Source: Saccharopolyspora oryzae (GTDB taxonomy: Bacteria; Actinomycetota; Actinomycetes; Mycobacteriales; Pseudonocardiaceae). From it: DNA of 64,000 nt. The position numbers and the translations under genes are program-made. Shown piece after piece: positions 7,774 to 16,108 of the stretch (position 1 is the first letter of the stretch; each line of letters opens with the position of its first letter). The notes below the pieces were generated by a model. It saw nothing but the letters and a program-made list of their open reading frames with translations. It was not told the origin of the DNA and made no database searches. Location: the NCBI RefSeq assembly GCF_027853915.1, contig NZ_JAQGLA010000018.1, forward strand, positions 1 to 64,000. Direction: 5' to 3'.

Positions 7774-8811
7774 TCAGGCTCGTACCGCGAGCTCGTCCAG
7801 GCGGTGGTGCGCACCGCCGACGAGCCGGGCCAGGTCCGCGATCAGCGACGAGTAGCGGTGCAGCGGGTAGGTGATGTCGAGGCCGAGACCGCCGTGCAGG
7901 TGGTGGCAGGTGCGCAGCATCGCGGGGGCCTCCTCGGCCAGCCACCAGGCGGCGATGTCGAGGTCCTCGGTGGCGTCGAGCCCGGACCCCAGCCGCCAGC
8001 ACGCGGAGAGCGCGGCCAGGTGCAGGGTGCGGGCGGCGACGTAGGCGTCGGCGACCTGCTGGGCGACGGCTTGGAACGCGGCCAGCGGCTTGCCGAACTG
8101 GTGCCGCGTCCGCAGGTGCTCGGCGGTGAGCGCCAGGGCCCCGGCGACCGCGCCGTCGCCGATCGCGCAGATGCCAGCGATCGCGCAGGCGTGCAGGTCG
8201 GCCAGGGCGGTTGCGCCACCGAGGAGTTCTGCCGGGGCTTCGTCGAACCGGACCGTCCACTCGAATCCCGACGAAGTGCGGGTCCGGTGCAAGGTGACGC
8301 CCGGCCCCGCCGGATCGACCAGCGCCACTGCCGGACCGTCCGGGGTCGTCGTCGAAACGAGGAGCCGGTGCGCTCGATCGGCGTGCAGCACTCCGGTCTT
8401 CGTCCCGGACACCTTCTGGCCGTCCATCGCGGTTCGGGGGTGGCCGGGCATCGGCGACGACGGTTCGTTGAGAGCTGCGGTCAGCTGCTTGTCGCCGAGC
8501 AGCTCCTCCTGCTGCTGCGGAGTGCCGTGCCTGACGACGGGCAGGACGCCGAAGGCGAGCGCGCTCAACGCCGGCACGTCGGCGGCGACCCGACCGACCT
8601 CGGTCAGCACGACCGCGGTCTCCAGCACTCCGAGCCCGGCGCCGCCCAGCCGCTCCGGAACCGCCAAGGAGAGCAGACCCGCGTCGTCCAGCGCCTTCCA
8701 CGCGGCGGCGTCGAAACTCGTTCCATCACCGCCGCGGGATTCGCGCCGCAGCACCTGAGCAGCCAGTTCCTGGATGTCCTGCTGCGTTTCCTCGAACGCG
8801 AAGTCCATCAT
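7774..8811 (-). CDS. chsE1: Acyl-CoA dehydrogenase subunit ChsE1 (FadE28-type)
   Basis: A 345-residue, slightly short acyl-CoA dehydrogenase, typical of the partner subunit in steroid-specific heteromeric enzymes. It has an N-terminal helical domain (MDFAFEETQQDIQELA) and the RHQFGKPLAAFQAV signature near residue 235. HHLHGGLGLDITYPLHRY occupies the C-terminal position. It is first in the side-chain operon, matching Rv3544c. Two adjacent ATG codons (8811 and 8808) are possible starts. A KstR box lies 25 bp upstream, so expression is predicted to be repressed by KstR and released by steroid CoA esters. Confidence 0.87.
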   Translation of the reverse strand: MMDFAFEETQQDIQELAAQVLRRESRGGDGTSFDAAAWKALDDAGLLSLAVPERLGGAGLGVLETAVVLTEVGRVAADVPALSALAFGVLPVVRHGTPQQQEELLGDKQLTAALNEPSSPMPGHPRTAMDGQKVSGTKTGVLHADRAHRLLVSTTTPDGPAVALVDPAGPGVTLHRTRTSSGFEWTVRFDEAPAELLGGATALADLHACAIAGICAIGDGAVAGALALTAEHLRTRHQFGKPLAAFQAVAQQVADAYVAARTLHLAALSACWRLGSGLDATEDLDIAAWWLAEEAPAMLRTCHHLHGGLGLDITYPLHRYSSLIADLARLVGGAHHRLDELAVRA

Positions 8812-8835
8812 CCCCGCCCCACCTAGACCACGAAG

Positions 8836-8849
8836 TGAAACTTGTTCTA
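8836..8849. promoter_or_regulatory. KstR operator upstream of the side-chain operon
   Basis: TGAAACTTGTTCTA matches the published KstR motif TNNAACNNGTTNNA at every defined position. It lies 25 bp upstream of the chsE1 start, where it would overlap the promoter or transcription start. Confidence 0.8.
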
Positions 8850-8989
8850 GTGATACCTCCGAACCCACCCAGAAGCAAGCCCCGGTCCCACTCCCGTTCG
8901 CCCCCGCCGGGCAGTCGTTTTCGCGAGAAACCACGCCGCTGGCGGATGGCGGCGGAGCACCCGCGCGGACGGCGCCAGGGCGCGATTCG

Positions 8990-9751
<762 letters not shown>

Positions 9752-9794
9752 CCCGCACTCCCCCACCCGGGGCACCTTCCCACTCCGCGGACCA

Positions 9795-9854
9795 CAGTTT
9801 CAATTGAAACTGCGCTCAGGCGTGGGTGGGATCTGCAGTTTCAATTGAAACTGC
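9795..9854. repeat. Paired-palindrome element B
   Basis: CAGTTTCAATTGAAACTG at 9795-9812 and GCAGTTTCAATTGAAACTGC at 9835-9854, 41 bp apart from repeat to repeat. It lies between the convergent methyltransferase (ends 9751) and toroid-fold gene (ends 10015), next to the hairpin at 9923-9970. Confidence 0.9.
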
Positions 9855-9922
9855 GGTCCCCCGGCGTGTCGGGACACGACATGCCGAGGCGTGTCGGGAC
9901 CAGCTGGTGCCGTGGACGAGGT

Positions 9923-9970
9923 CCGCAAATTCAATGGAAATCGGAGGTCTGATTTCCATTGAATTTGCGG
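9923..9970. terminator. 20-bp perfect-stem hairpin
   Basis: The arm CCGCAAATTCAATGGAAATC pairs perfectly with 9951-9970 around an 8-nt loop. A near-identical hairpin is at 20223-20270. It lies 45 bp downstream of the stop of the minus-strand toroid-fold gene, the position expected of its terminator. The AT-rich stem is unusual for this genome. Confidence 0.65.
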
Positions 9971-10014
9971 AAGCCCGTGGCGCGGACGGCGATGCGGGCA
10001 CGCGGGTGCGGGGG

Positions 10015-11088
10015 TCAGGTGCCGGAGACGTTCTCGAGTTCGCAGCAGGTGGCGTTCTCCACCGGGAGGCCCGAGGGGAGCTTCTCGCCTCGGAAGATGC
10101 CATTGCCCGGCGTGGTTCGGGACAGGGCGTCGGCCGCCAGCACCATCGCGCCCGCGGTCCAGGTGGAGCGTTCCTCCGGCCAGCGCTTGTTGTCGGCGTA
10201 GACCAGGCCGGTCCAGTACGAACCGTCCGGATCGCGCAAGTGCTGCATCGCGGCCAGCAGCTCGCGGGCGCGGTCGTACTCGTCGACCGCTTCCAGGCTC
10301 AGCACCAGTTCGCAGGTCTCCGCACCGGTGACCCACGGGTGGTCGTCCACGCAGCGGATCCCGAGGCCGTCGACCACGAAGTCCGACCAGCGCTCGAACA
10401 GCCGCTTGCGCCCGGCTTCGCCGCGCAGCGCACCGCCGAGCACCGGGTAGTACCAGTCCATCGAGTAGCGGGTCTTCGGCGTGAACGCCTCCGGGTGGTG
10501 CCGGATGACGTGGCCGAGCCGTCCCAGCGCCACCTCCCAGCCCGGCTGCGGCTGGTCCAGGTGCTCGGCCAGCGCCAGCGCGCACCGCAGGCTGTGGTGG
10601 ATGCTCGAGCAGCCGGACAGCAGCGCCTCACCGGTCGGGATCCCGGATTCGCCGATGGCCCAGTCGATCTCGCCGCGCTCCCGCTGCGCGGTGAGCACGA
10701 AGTCGATCGCGGTGCGCACCACCGGCCACATCCGCTCGGCGAACGCGTCGTCACCGCTGATCAGCACGTGGTGCCACACGCCGACCGCCGGGTAGGCGCA
10801 GAAGTTGGTGTCCGCCCCGGCGTCCTCGACCCGGCCGTCGCGGACCTGCAGCGGCCACGATCCGTCCGCGCGCTGGGTCGTGCGCAACCACTCGTACGCG
10901 CGCTCGGCCTCGGCCAGCAGACCGGTCGCCGACAGCGCCATCGCCGATTCGACGTGGTCCCACGGGTCCACGTGCCCGCCGACGAACCACGGGATCGCAC
11001 CGGACTCCAGCTGGGTCGCCGCGATGGCCCGCCCGGTCTGCACGGCCTGGTCGGCCGAAAGCACGCCGGGGACTTCAGGCCCCCGCAC
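10015..11088 (-). CDS. Alpha/alpha-toroid (prenyltransferase-like) protein
   Basis: A 357-residue protein of the six-hairpin/alpha-alpha toroid type usually annotated as a prenyltransferase. Repeated W/DGSW and alanine-rich helices are visible (TTQRADGSWPLQ, LRDPDGSYWTGLVYADNKRWPEERSTWTAGAMVLAADAL). True prenyltransferase chemistry is not shown. It is the last gene of a three-gene operon and overlaps the methyltransferase by 14 nt. The linkage with a GT4 glycosyltransferase and a methyltransferase suggests handling of a glycosylated or terpenoid metabolite. The annotated start is GTG. Confidence 0.7.
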   Translation of the reverse strand: MRGPEVPGVLSADQAVQTGRAIAATQLESGAIPWFVGGHVDPWDHVESAMALSATGLLAEAERAYEWLRTTQRADGSWPLQVRDGRVEDAGADTNFCAYPAVGVWHHVLISGDDAFAERMWPVVRTAIDFVLTAQRERGEIDWAIGESGIPTGEALLSGCSSIHHSLRCALALAEHLDQPQPGWEVALGRLGHVIRHHPEAFTPKTRYSMDWYYPVLGGALRGEAGRKRLFERWSDFVVDGLGIRCVDDHPWVTGAETCELVLSLEAVDEYDRARELLAAMQHLRDPDGSYWTGLVYADNKRWPEERSTWTAGAMVLAADALSRTTPGNGIFRGEKLPSGLPVENATCCELENVSGT

Positions 11089-11806
11089 GGGCCGCTCCCG
11101 GCTTGCCCAGGTAGACCGCGATGCTCTTGCCCATGACCGGGTCCAGCAGCCGTTCCGCGGTGCGGGTCAGCCACGGGCCCTTCATCAGGTCCCACACCAG
11201 CATCTTGTGGTAGGCCTTGGGCAGCGGGTGGTCGTCGTTGTCGGTGCCCACGGCGCACTTGATCCACCAGTACGGCGAGTGCAGCGCGTGCGCGTAGTGG
11301 TGGAACGCCGGGCGCAGGCCCGCATCGGTGAGCTTGCCGATCAGCTCGTCGGCGCTGTAGATGCGCACGTGCCCGCCCTCGACCTGGTGGTACTCGTCGG
11401 AGAGCATCCAGCAGATCTTCTCCGGCCAGGCGCGCGGCACGGTGACCACGACGCGCCCGCCGGGCTTGACCACGCGCACCAGCTCGCGCATGGCCTTCTC
11501 GTCCTCGGGGATGTGCTCCATGATCTCCGAGGCGATGACCACGTCGAAGTGCTCGTCGGGGAACGGCAGGGCGAGGGCGTCACCGGAGACGGTCTGCGCG
11601 TTGGCGCCGTCGGGGACCTGGTTCTCGGCCTTCATCGCGCCGAACATGGCCGCCACGTTCTCCAGCTCCGCGACGTCCTGGTCGAAGGCGATCACGTCCG
11701 CGCCGCGGCGGTAGAGCTCGAAGGCGTGCCGCCCCGCGCCGCAGCCCAGGTCCAGCACCCGCTGCCCCGCCTGCACGCCGAGCCTGTCGAAGTCCACCGT
11801 CAGCAA
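11075..11806 (-). CDS. Class I SAM-dependent methyltransferase (Methyltransf_11 type)
   Basis: A 243-residue methyltransferase. Motif I is VLDLGCGAGRHAFEL at residues 18-32. The acidic residue of motif II lies in VIAFDQD, the post-core LPFPDEHFDVVIASEIMEHI is clear, and VKPGGRVVVTVPR follows. The TTG start at 11806 is supported by AAGGGAG about 7 nt upstream and overlaps the glycosyltransferase stop by 7 nt. Gene order resembles mycobacterial Rv0224c/Rv0225, a methyltransferase beside a glycosyltransferase. Substrate is unknown. Confidence 0.82.
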   Translation of the reverse strand: MLTVDFDRLGVQAGQRVLDLGCGAGRHAFELYRRGADVIAFDQDVAELENVAAMFGAMKAENQVPDGANAQTVSGDALALPFPDEHFDVVIASEIMEHIPEDEKAMRELVRVVKPGGRVVVTVPRAWPEKICWMLSDEYHQVEGGHVRIYSADELIGKLTDAGLRPAFHHYAHALHSPYWWIKCAVGTDNDDHPLPKAYHKMLVWDLMKGPWLTRTAERLLDPVMGKSIAVYLGKPGAARAGA

Positions 11807-13056
11807 AGCGTTGCTCCCTTCCGTGCGCGCGGGGTGCGCGCGATCGCTTCCGCGTAGCAGTCGACCGTGGCCGCTGCCACCGACTTCCAGTCGTACTTCG
11901 CCAGCACCCGCGCCCGGCCGGCCTCGCCGAGCCGCTGCCGCCGCTCCGGCGAGTCGAGCAGCCGGGCCAGCGCGGTGGCCAAGGCTTCCGCGTCACCCGG
12001 CGGCACCAGGTCGGCGCACTCGCCGTCGGCGCCGGCGACTTCCGGGATCGCCCCGGCGCGGCTGGCCACCAGCGGCGTCGCGCAGGCCATCGCCTCCACC
12101 GTGGGCAGCGAGAACCCCTCGTACAGCGACGGAACGCTGGCGACTTCGGCGGATCCGAGCAGTTCGGCGAGCTCGGCGTCGCTGATGCCGCTCACGGTCC
12201 GCACCGTGTCGTTGATGGCCAGTTCGTCGATGAGCTGCTCGGTGGGTCCGCCGGGGATCGGCTTGGCGACCAGAACGAGTTCCACCTGGCGCTCGGTGCG
12301 CAGCTTGGCGACGGCTTCCAGCAGCGTGCCGATGCCCTTCATCGGGGTGTCCGCGCTGGCCATCGCCACGATGCGGCCCGGAACGCGCGGTGCGGTCGGC
12401 GGCTTGAACACGTCGGCGTCGACGCCGAGCGGAACCACCTGGAGCTGCTGCGGGGAAACGCCGAAGTCGCTCCGGATGTCGGTGGCCGAGGATTCCGAAA
12501 CGGTCAGCAGGTGCGGGATCCGGCGCGCCACCCTGGCCTGCATGCGGGTGAAGCCGTACCAGCGGCGCAGCCCGAGGCGGCGCCAGCCGGTAGCGTCGGC
12601 GAGGTCGACCCGGCGGTCGTGGGTGATCGGGTGGTGCACGGTCGCGACCAGCGGAATTCCCGCGCGCTGCAGGCCCAGCAGCCCGTAACCGAGGCACTGG
12701 TTGTCGTGCACCACGTCGAACTCGTGGGCGCGGGCGCGCAGCAGCTTGGCCGCGCGCAGGCTGAAGGTCAGCGGTTCGGGGAAGCCGGCCGTCCACATCG
12801 TGCCGACCTCGAGCAGGTCGATGCCGTCCCGCAGCTCGCGCCAGTTCGGGGTGCGGAACGGGTCGGCGTCGTTGTAGAGGTCGAGGCTGTCCACCGCGGT
12901 CAGGTCCACGCCCGGATCCAGCTCGGGGTACGGCTGCCCGGAGAACACCTCGACGTGGTGCCCCAGCTCAGCGAGCCCCCGGCTGAGGTGCCGGACGTAG
13001 ACGCCCTGCCCGCCGCAGTGCGGCTTGCTCCGGTAGGACAGCAACGCGATCCGCAC
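11800..13056 (-). CDS. GT4-family glycosyltransferase
   Basis: A 418-residue GT-B glycosyltransferase. The N-terminal glycine-rich acceptor loop reads SYRSKPHCGGQGVYVRHLSRGL, and the donor-binding domain carries the retaining EX7E motif in YEGFSLPTVEAMACATPLVAS near residues 320-340. No membrane segment or signal peptide is seen. It is first in the operon with a methyltransferase and a toroid-fold protein. The GTG start at 13056 is preceded by GAGGTGAG. The KstR box at 13098-13111 lies 42 bp upstream of this start, so the operon may belong to the KstR regulon. Confidence 0.85.
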   Translation of the reverse strand: MRIALLSYRSKPHCGGQGVYVRHLSRGLAELGHHVEVFSGQPYPELDPGVDLTAVDSLDLYNDADPFRTPNWRELRDGIDLLEVGTMWTAGFPEPLTFSLRAAKLLRARAHEFDVVHDNQCLGYGLLGLQRAGIPLVATVHHPITHDRRVDLADATGWRRLGLRRWYGFTRMQARVARRIPHLLTVSESSATDIRSDFGVSPQQLQVVPLGVDADVFKPPTAPRVPGRIVAMASADTPMKGIGTLLEAVAKLRTERQVELVLVAKPIPGGPTEQLIDELAINDTVRTVSGISDAELAELLGSAEVASVPSLYEGFSLPTVEAMACATPLVASRAGAIPEVAGADGECADLVPPGDAEALATALARLLDSPERRQRLGEAGRARVLAKYDWKSVAAATVDCYAEAIARTPRARKGATLC

Positions 13057-13097
13057 GGCTCACCTCACACAGCCCGCGGCGCGCGGACTGGGTAGAC

Positions 13098-13111
13098 TGG
13101 AACATGTTCTG
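13098..13111. promoter_or_regulatory. KstR operator between the GT operon and kstR
   Basis: TGGAACATGTTCTG matches TNNAACNNGTTNNA except for the last base, with a perfect GAACATGTTC core. It lies 42 bp upstream of the glycosyltransferase start and 108 bp upstream of kstR, so it could autoregulate kstR and control the divergent operon. Confidence 0.75.
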
Positions 13112-13218
13112 ATCGAACCACGTCGATCACCTTAACCCGTGAGGGTGGTGGGGCGACTGGCCGCGTGGCGACGAACACGCGGTTTTCGACAACCAGACTT
13201 CGAGGGGACCCACGCGGC

Positions 13219-13827
13219 ATGGAAAGCACCTCGCGAAACGTCCTGCAGGCGCTGCGGGACGACGAGTCCGGTTCCACGGCTCAGCACGAACGCCGCAAGC
13301 GGATCATCGATGCGACCATCGCGCTGGCCACCAAGGGCGGCTACGACGCGGTGCAGATGCGGACCGTGGCGGAGAAGGCCGACGTCGCCCTGGGCACGCT
13401 CTACCGCTACTTCCCGTCCAAGGTCCACCTGCTGGTGACCGGCCTGGCCAGGGAGTTCGAGCGCGCGCAGGACAAGCTGGACCGGACCAAGATCCCCGGG
13501 GACACCACCTACGAGCGGGTCATGTTCGTGCTCAACCGCACCACCCGCTCGCTGCAGCGCAACCCGCAGCTGACCGAGGCGATGACCCGCGCGTTCATGT
13601 TCGCCGACACCTCCGCGGCGGCCGAAGTGGACACGGTCGCCGCGCTCGTCGAGCGCTTCTTCACCAACGCCATGACCGAAGGCGAGCCGACCGAGGAGGA
13701 GAAGGCGATCGCCCGGGTGATAGGCGACGTCTGGCTGTCCAACCTGGTCGCCTGGGTGACCCGGCGGGCCTCCGCCTCCGACGTCTCCAACCGCCTCGAA
13801 CTCACCGTCCGCCTGCTGCTGGCCTGA
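13219..13827 (+). CDS. kstR: TetR-family steroid catabolism repressor KstR
   Basis: A 202-residue TetR-family repressor. The HTH region (RRKRIIDATIALATKGGYDAVQMRTVAEKADVALGTLYRYFPSKVHLL) and the C-terminal segment ([29 protein letters not shown]) closely match mycobacterial KstR (Rv3574). KstR represses uptake, side-chain and ring-A/B genes and is released by steroid CoA thioesters. ATG 13219 follows GAGGGG at 13202-13207. The open frame extends to GTG 13165, so an 18-residue longer form is possible. Its own operator is at 13098-13111. Confidence 0.92.
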   Translation: MESTSRNVLQALRDDESGSTAQHERRKRIIDATIALATKGGYDAVQMRTVAEKADVALGTLYRYFPSKVHLLVTGLAREFERAQDKLDRTKIPGDTTYERVMFVLNRTTRSLQRNPQLTEAMTRAFMFADTSAAAEVDTVAALVERFFTNAMTEGEPTEEEKAIARVIGDVWLSNLVAWVTRRASASDVSNRLELTVRLLLA

Positions 13828-13834
13828 GCCCGGT

Positions 13835-13864
13835 CGGTGTCAATTTCGTGCGAAATCGACACCG
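13835..13864. terminator. Bidirectional terminator hairpin
   Basis: CGGTGTCAATTTCG (13835-13848) pairs with 13851-13864 across a 2-nt loop, with one mismatch. It lies in the 46-bp gap between convergent kstR and the MBL-fold gene. Confidence 0.65.
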
Positions 13865-13873
13865 AGCGGGGGC

Positions 13874-14911
13874 TCACTTGGCGGGTGCGTACTCGAGGAT
13901 GCCGTCCTCGTGGGTGGTGACGGTGAGGACACCTCGGGTGACCAGGACGTCGAGGTGGGCGTTGGTCTCGCCGACGGCCAGGACCTGGTTGAACAGGTCC
14001 ATGTCCGCGAAGTCGCGGTTGCGGCGGGTCCAGCCGAGCTTGAGCGCCGCTTCGTAGGACGTGCCCGCGCCGTCGCGGATCGTGCCGGCTGTCTGCTCCA
14101 GGCGTTCTTCGTGGTGCTGCAGGAGTTCGGTGATCCTGCTGTGCGAGCTGCCGCCGACCGGTCCGTGCGCGGGCAGCAGCCGCATGTCCGGGTAGGACTG
14201 CATCAGGCGCAGCGAATCCATGTAGTCGCGCAGCGGGAGCTCGGGCCGCGCCGGTTCGACGCCGATGGACGGCGTGATGTGCGGCAGGATGTGGTCGCCG
14301 GAGAACAGCAGCGAGGACGCCGAGTCCAGGAACACCAGGTGCCCGGCGGTGTGGCCGGGCGTCGGCACGGCGAGCAGCGTGCGGGACTTCAGCGGTACCT
14401 CGACCTTGCCGTCCAGCCACTCGTCCGGGAGCTCGTAAGGGCTGCGCGTCTTCGGCGCCTTCCCGCCGTAGGCCTCGGCGAGCTTGGCCAGCAGATCCCC
14501 GGCGCCCCAGCGCCGCAGTCGCTCCGCTTCGGCCTCCTGGTCACCGGCCAGGATCGCGTCCAGGGACGGCTGCTCCCCCGCGCCGAGGCTGATCTGCGAG
14601 CCGAAGGTGCGGCGCAGCGTCACCGCGAGGGTGTAGTGGTCGCGGTGCACGTGGGTGACCAGGAAGCGCCGGATGTCCTCGAAGCCGTACCCGATCTGGC
14701 CCAGCGCCGATTCGAGCTGGCCGCGCGCTTCGTCCAGCGCCCAGCCGGAGTCGATGAGCACCAGCCCGTCCTCGTCCTCGATGGCGTAGACGTTGACCGC
14801 GCGCAGACCGTCGTTGGGCAGCGGCAGCGGAATCCGGTGCACGCCCGGAGCCACTTCGAACACCCCTGGCTCGATCCAGGCGTGCCTGGCTTCCACCGCA
14901 CCGTCGCTCAC
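13874..14911 (-). CDS. Metallo-beta-lactamase-fold hydrolase
   Basis: A 345-residue MBL-fold protein with a complete metal site: THVHRDHY (HxHxDH), the distal His in TPGHTAGHLVF, the bridging Asp in LLFSGDHILPHI, and PAHGPV further on. MBL enzymes of this size are often thioesterases or glyoxalase II-like hydrolases. Beside steroid genes a CoA-thioester or lactone substrate is plausible but unproven. The GTG start at 14911 has a good GGAGGT site. It is convergent with kstR. No KstR or KstR2 box is seen in its upstream region. Confidence 0.82.
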   Translation of the reverse strand: MSDGAVEARHAWIEPGVFEVAPGVHRIPLPLPNDGLRAVNVYAIEDEDGLVLIDSGWALDEARGQLESALGQIGYGFEDIRRFLVTHVHRDHYTLAVTLRRTFGSQISLGAGEQPSLDAILAGDQEAEAERLRRWGAGDLLAKLAEAYGGKAPKTRSPYELPDEWLDGKVEVPLKSRTLLAVPTPGHTAGHLVFLDSASSLLFSGDHILPHITPSIGVEPARPELPLRDYMDSLRLMQSYPDMRLLPAHGPVGGSSHSRITELLQHHEERLEQTAGTIRDGAGTSYEAALKLGWTRRNRDFADMDLFNQVLAVGETNAHLDVLVTRGVLTVTTHEDGILEYAPAK

Positions 14912-14997
14912 CGCTGACCTCCAGCCGTTCGGAATGTCCTTCCGCGAAGCCTAACCCGGAAGCCGGCGGCACTGCGGACCTTTCCGGCGGCTCAGAC

Positions 14998-15041
14998 CCG
15001 TGAGCACTTTGGGCTGCTCCAGCAACCCAAAGTACTCACGG
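14998..15041. terminator. CGTGAGT-family hairpin
   Basis: Arms CCGTGAGCACTTTGGGCTGCT and its near-perfect complement form a roughly 20-bp stem with a 2-nt loop. It lies 35 bp downstream of the SDR stop (minus strand). It belongs to the family also found at 26475, 26744, 37177 and 50487. Confidence 0.7.
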
Positions 15042-15075
15042 ACGACCACCTGCGGAAACATCCACAGCAGACCGT

Positions 15076-15975
15076 TCACGCGCCGTAGACCGGAGCCGGT
15101 TCGGGCGCTTCGGCGAGCAGTTCGCGGACCGCCGCACCGATTTCCCCCGCCTGCCAGCGACGTCCCGCATCGCGGGACGGGCCGCGGTCCCAGCCGGTCG
15201 CCACGGTCAGCTCGCCGCCTTGGACCTCGAACACCCGGCCCGTCACGTCGCCGGACTCCGCGCTGCCCAGCCAGGCGACCAGCGGGGAGACGTTCTCCGG
15301 TGCCATGCCGTCGAATCCGTCCTCCGGCCGCGCCATCATGTCGGCGAACACGTCCTCGGTCATCCGGGTCCGCGCCGACGGGGCGATGGCGTTGACGGTC
15401 ACCCCGTAGCGGGCGAGTTCGGCCGCGGTGTTGATGGTCAGCGCGGCGATCCCGGCCTTGGCCGCCGCGTAGTTGGTCTGCCCGACGCTGCCGAGCAGTC
15501 CCGCGCCCGAGGTGGTGTTGATGACCCGGGCCTGCACCTGCTCCCCCGCCTTCGACCGGTCGCGCCAGTGCTGGGCGGCGTGGCGCATGGTGGCCGCGTG
15601 GCCCTTGAGGTGGACGCGGATCACCTGGTCCCACTCGGCTTCGGAGAGGTTGACGAACATCCGGTCGCGGACCACGCCGGCGTTGTTCACCAGCACGTCC
15701 AGCCGGCCGAAGCGCTCGACCGCGAAGGCCACCAGCTCCTGGGCCTGCTCCCAGTCGGACACGTCGGCGCCGTGCACCTCGGCCTGCCCGCCCATCGCGC
15801 GGATCTCCGCCACGACCTGCTGGGCCGGCTGCTCGTCGCCGCCGCTGCCGTCGAGCCCGACCCCGATGTCGTTGACCACGACGTGCGCGCCTTGCCGGGC
15901 GAATTCCAGCGCGTGCGCCCGCCCGAGTCCGCGTCCCGCACCGGTGATGATGACGACCCTGCCTGCGCAGATCAC
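15076..15975 (-). CDS. Short-chain dehydrogenase, Rv3548c-like
   Basis: A 299-residue SDR. TGAGRGLGRAHA is the NAD(P)-binding TGxxxGxG motif, NNAG is present, and the catalytic Ser-Tyr-Lys set is NTTSGAGLLG ... YAAAKAG. The extra insert (DIGVGLDGSGGDEQPA) is typical of the MFE-2/17-beta-HSD4 N-terminal domain group. The gene diverges from echA20, as Rv3548c does from the Rv3550-3553 operon, and shares its KstR2 box. A role in steroid ring oxidation is inferred. GTG 15975 is preferred because AGGAGG lies 6 nt upstream; GTG 15993 is the longer alternative. Confidence 0.82.
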   Translation of the reverse strand: MICAGRVVIITGAGRGLGRAHALEFARQGAHVVVNDIGVGLDGSGGDEQPAQQVVAEIRAMGGQAEVHGADVSDWEQAQELVAFAVERFGRLDVLVNNAGVVRDRMFVNLSEAEWDQVIRVHLKGHAATMRHAAQHWRDRSKAGEQVQARVINTTSGAGLLGSVGQTNYAAAKAGIAALTINTAAELARYGVTVNAIAPSARTRMTEDVFADMMARPEDGFDGMAPENVSPLVAWLGSAESGDVTGRVFEVQGGELTVATGWDRGPSRDAGRRWQAGEIGAAVRELLAEAPEPAPVYGA

Positions 15976-16082
15976 CTGCTGCCTCCTGTCCACATCAGAC
16001 GCTCCGGGCCGAGGCGCTGAACCCGGCGCACTCCGGTGCTGGCGGGTTGTCCTCGGATGTTGCTACGGTAACAACCCAACCA

Positions 16083-16096
16083 AACAAGTGCTAGGT
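16083..16096. promoter_or_regulatory. KstR2 operator between the SDR and echA20
   Basis: AACAAGTGCTAGGT matches the published KstR2 motif ANCAAGNNCTTGNT with one mismatch (A for T in CTTG). It lies 13 bp upstream of the echA20 start and 107 bp upstream of the divergent SDR. Confidence 0.7.
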
Positions 16097-16108
16097 TTGG
16101 CAGGTGTC

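Noticed and set aside
5743-8826. A 1027-codon plus-strand open frame
   Set aside because: It is antisense to chsH1, chsH2, chsE2 and chsE1, has no recognisable domain and has the His/Arg/Gly-rich composition typical of GC-biased shadow frames.
10015-11088. True prenyltransferase assignment
   Set aside because: The toroid fold alone does not show prenyltransferase or cyclase chemistry; no DDxD or zinc-ligand set was recognised.
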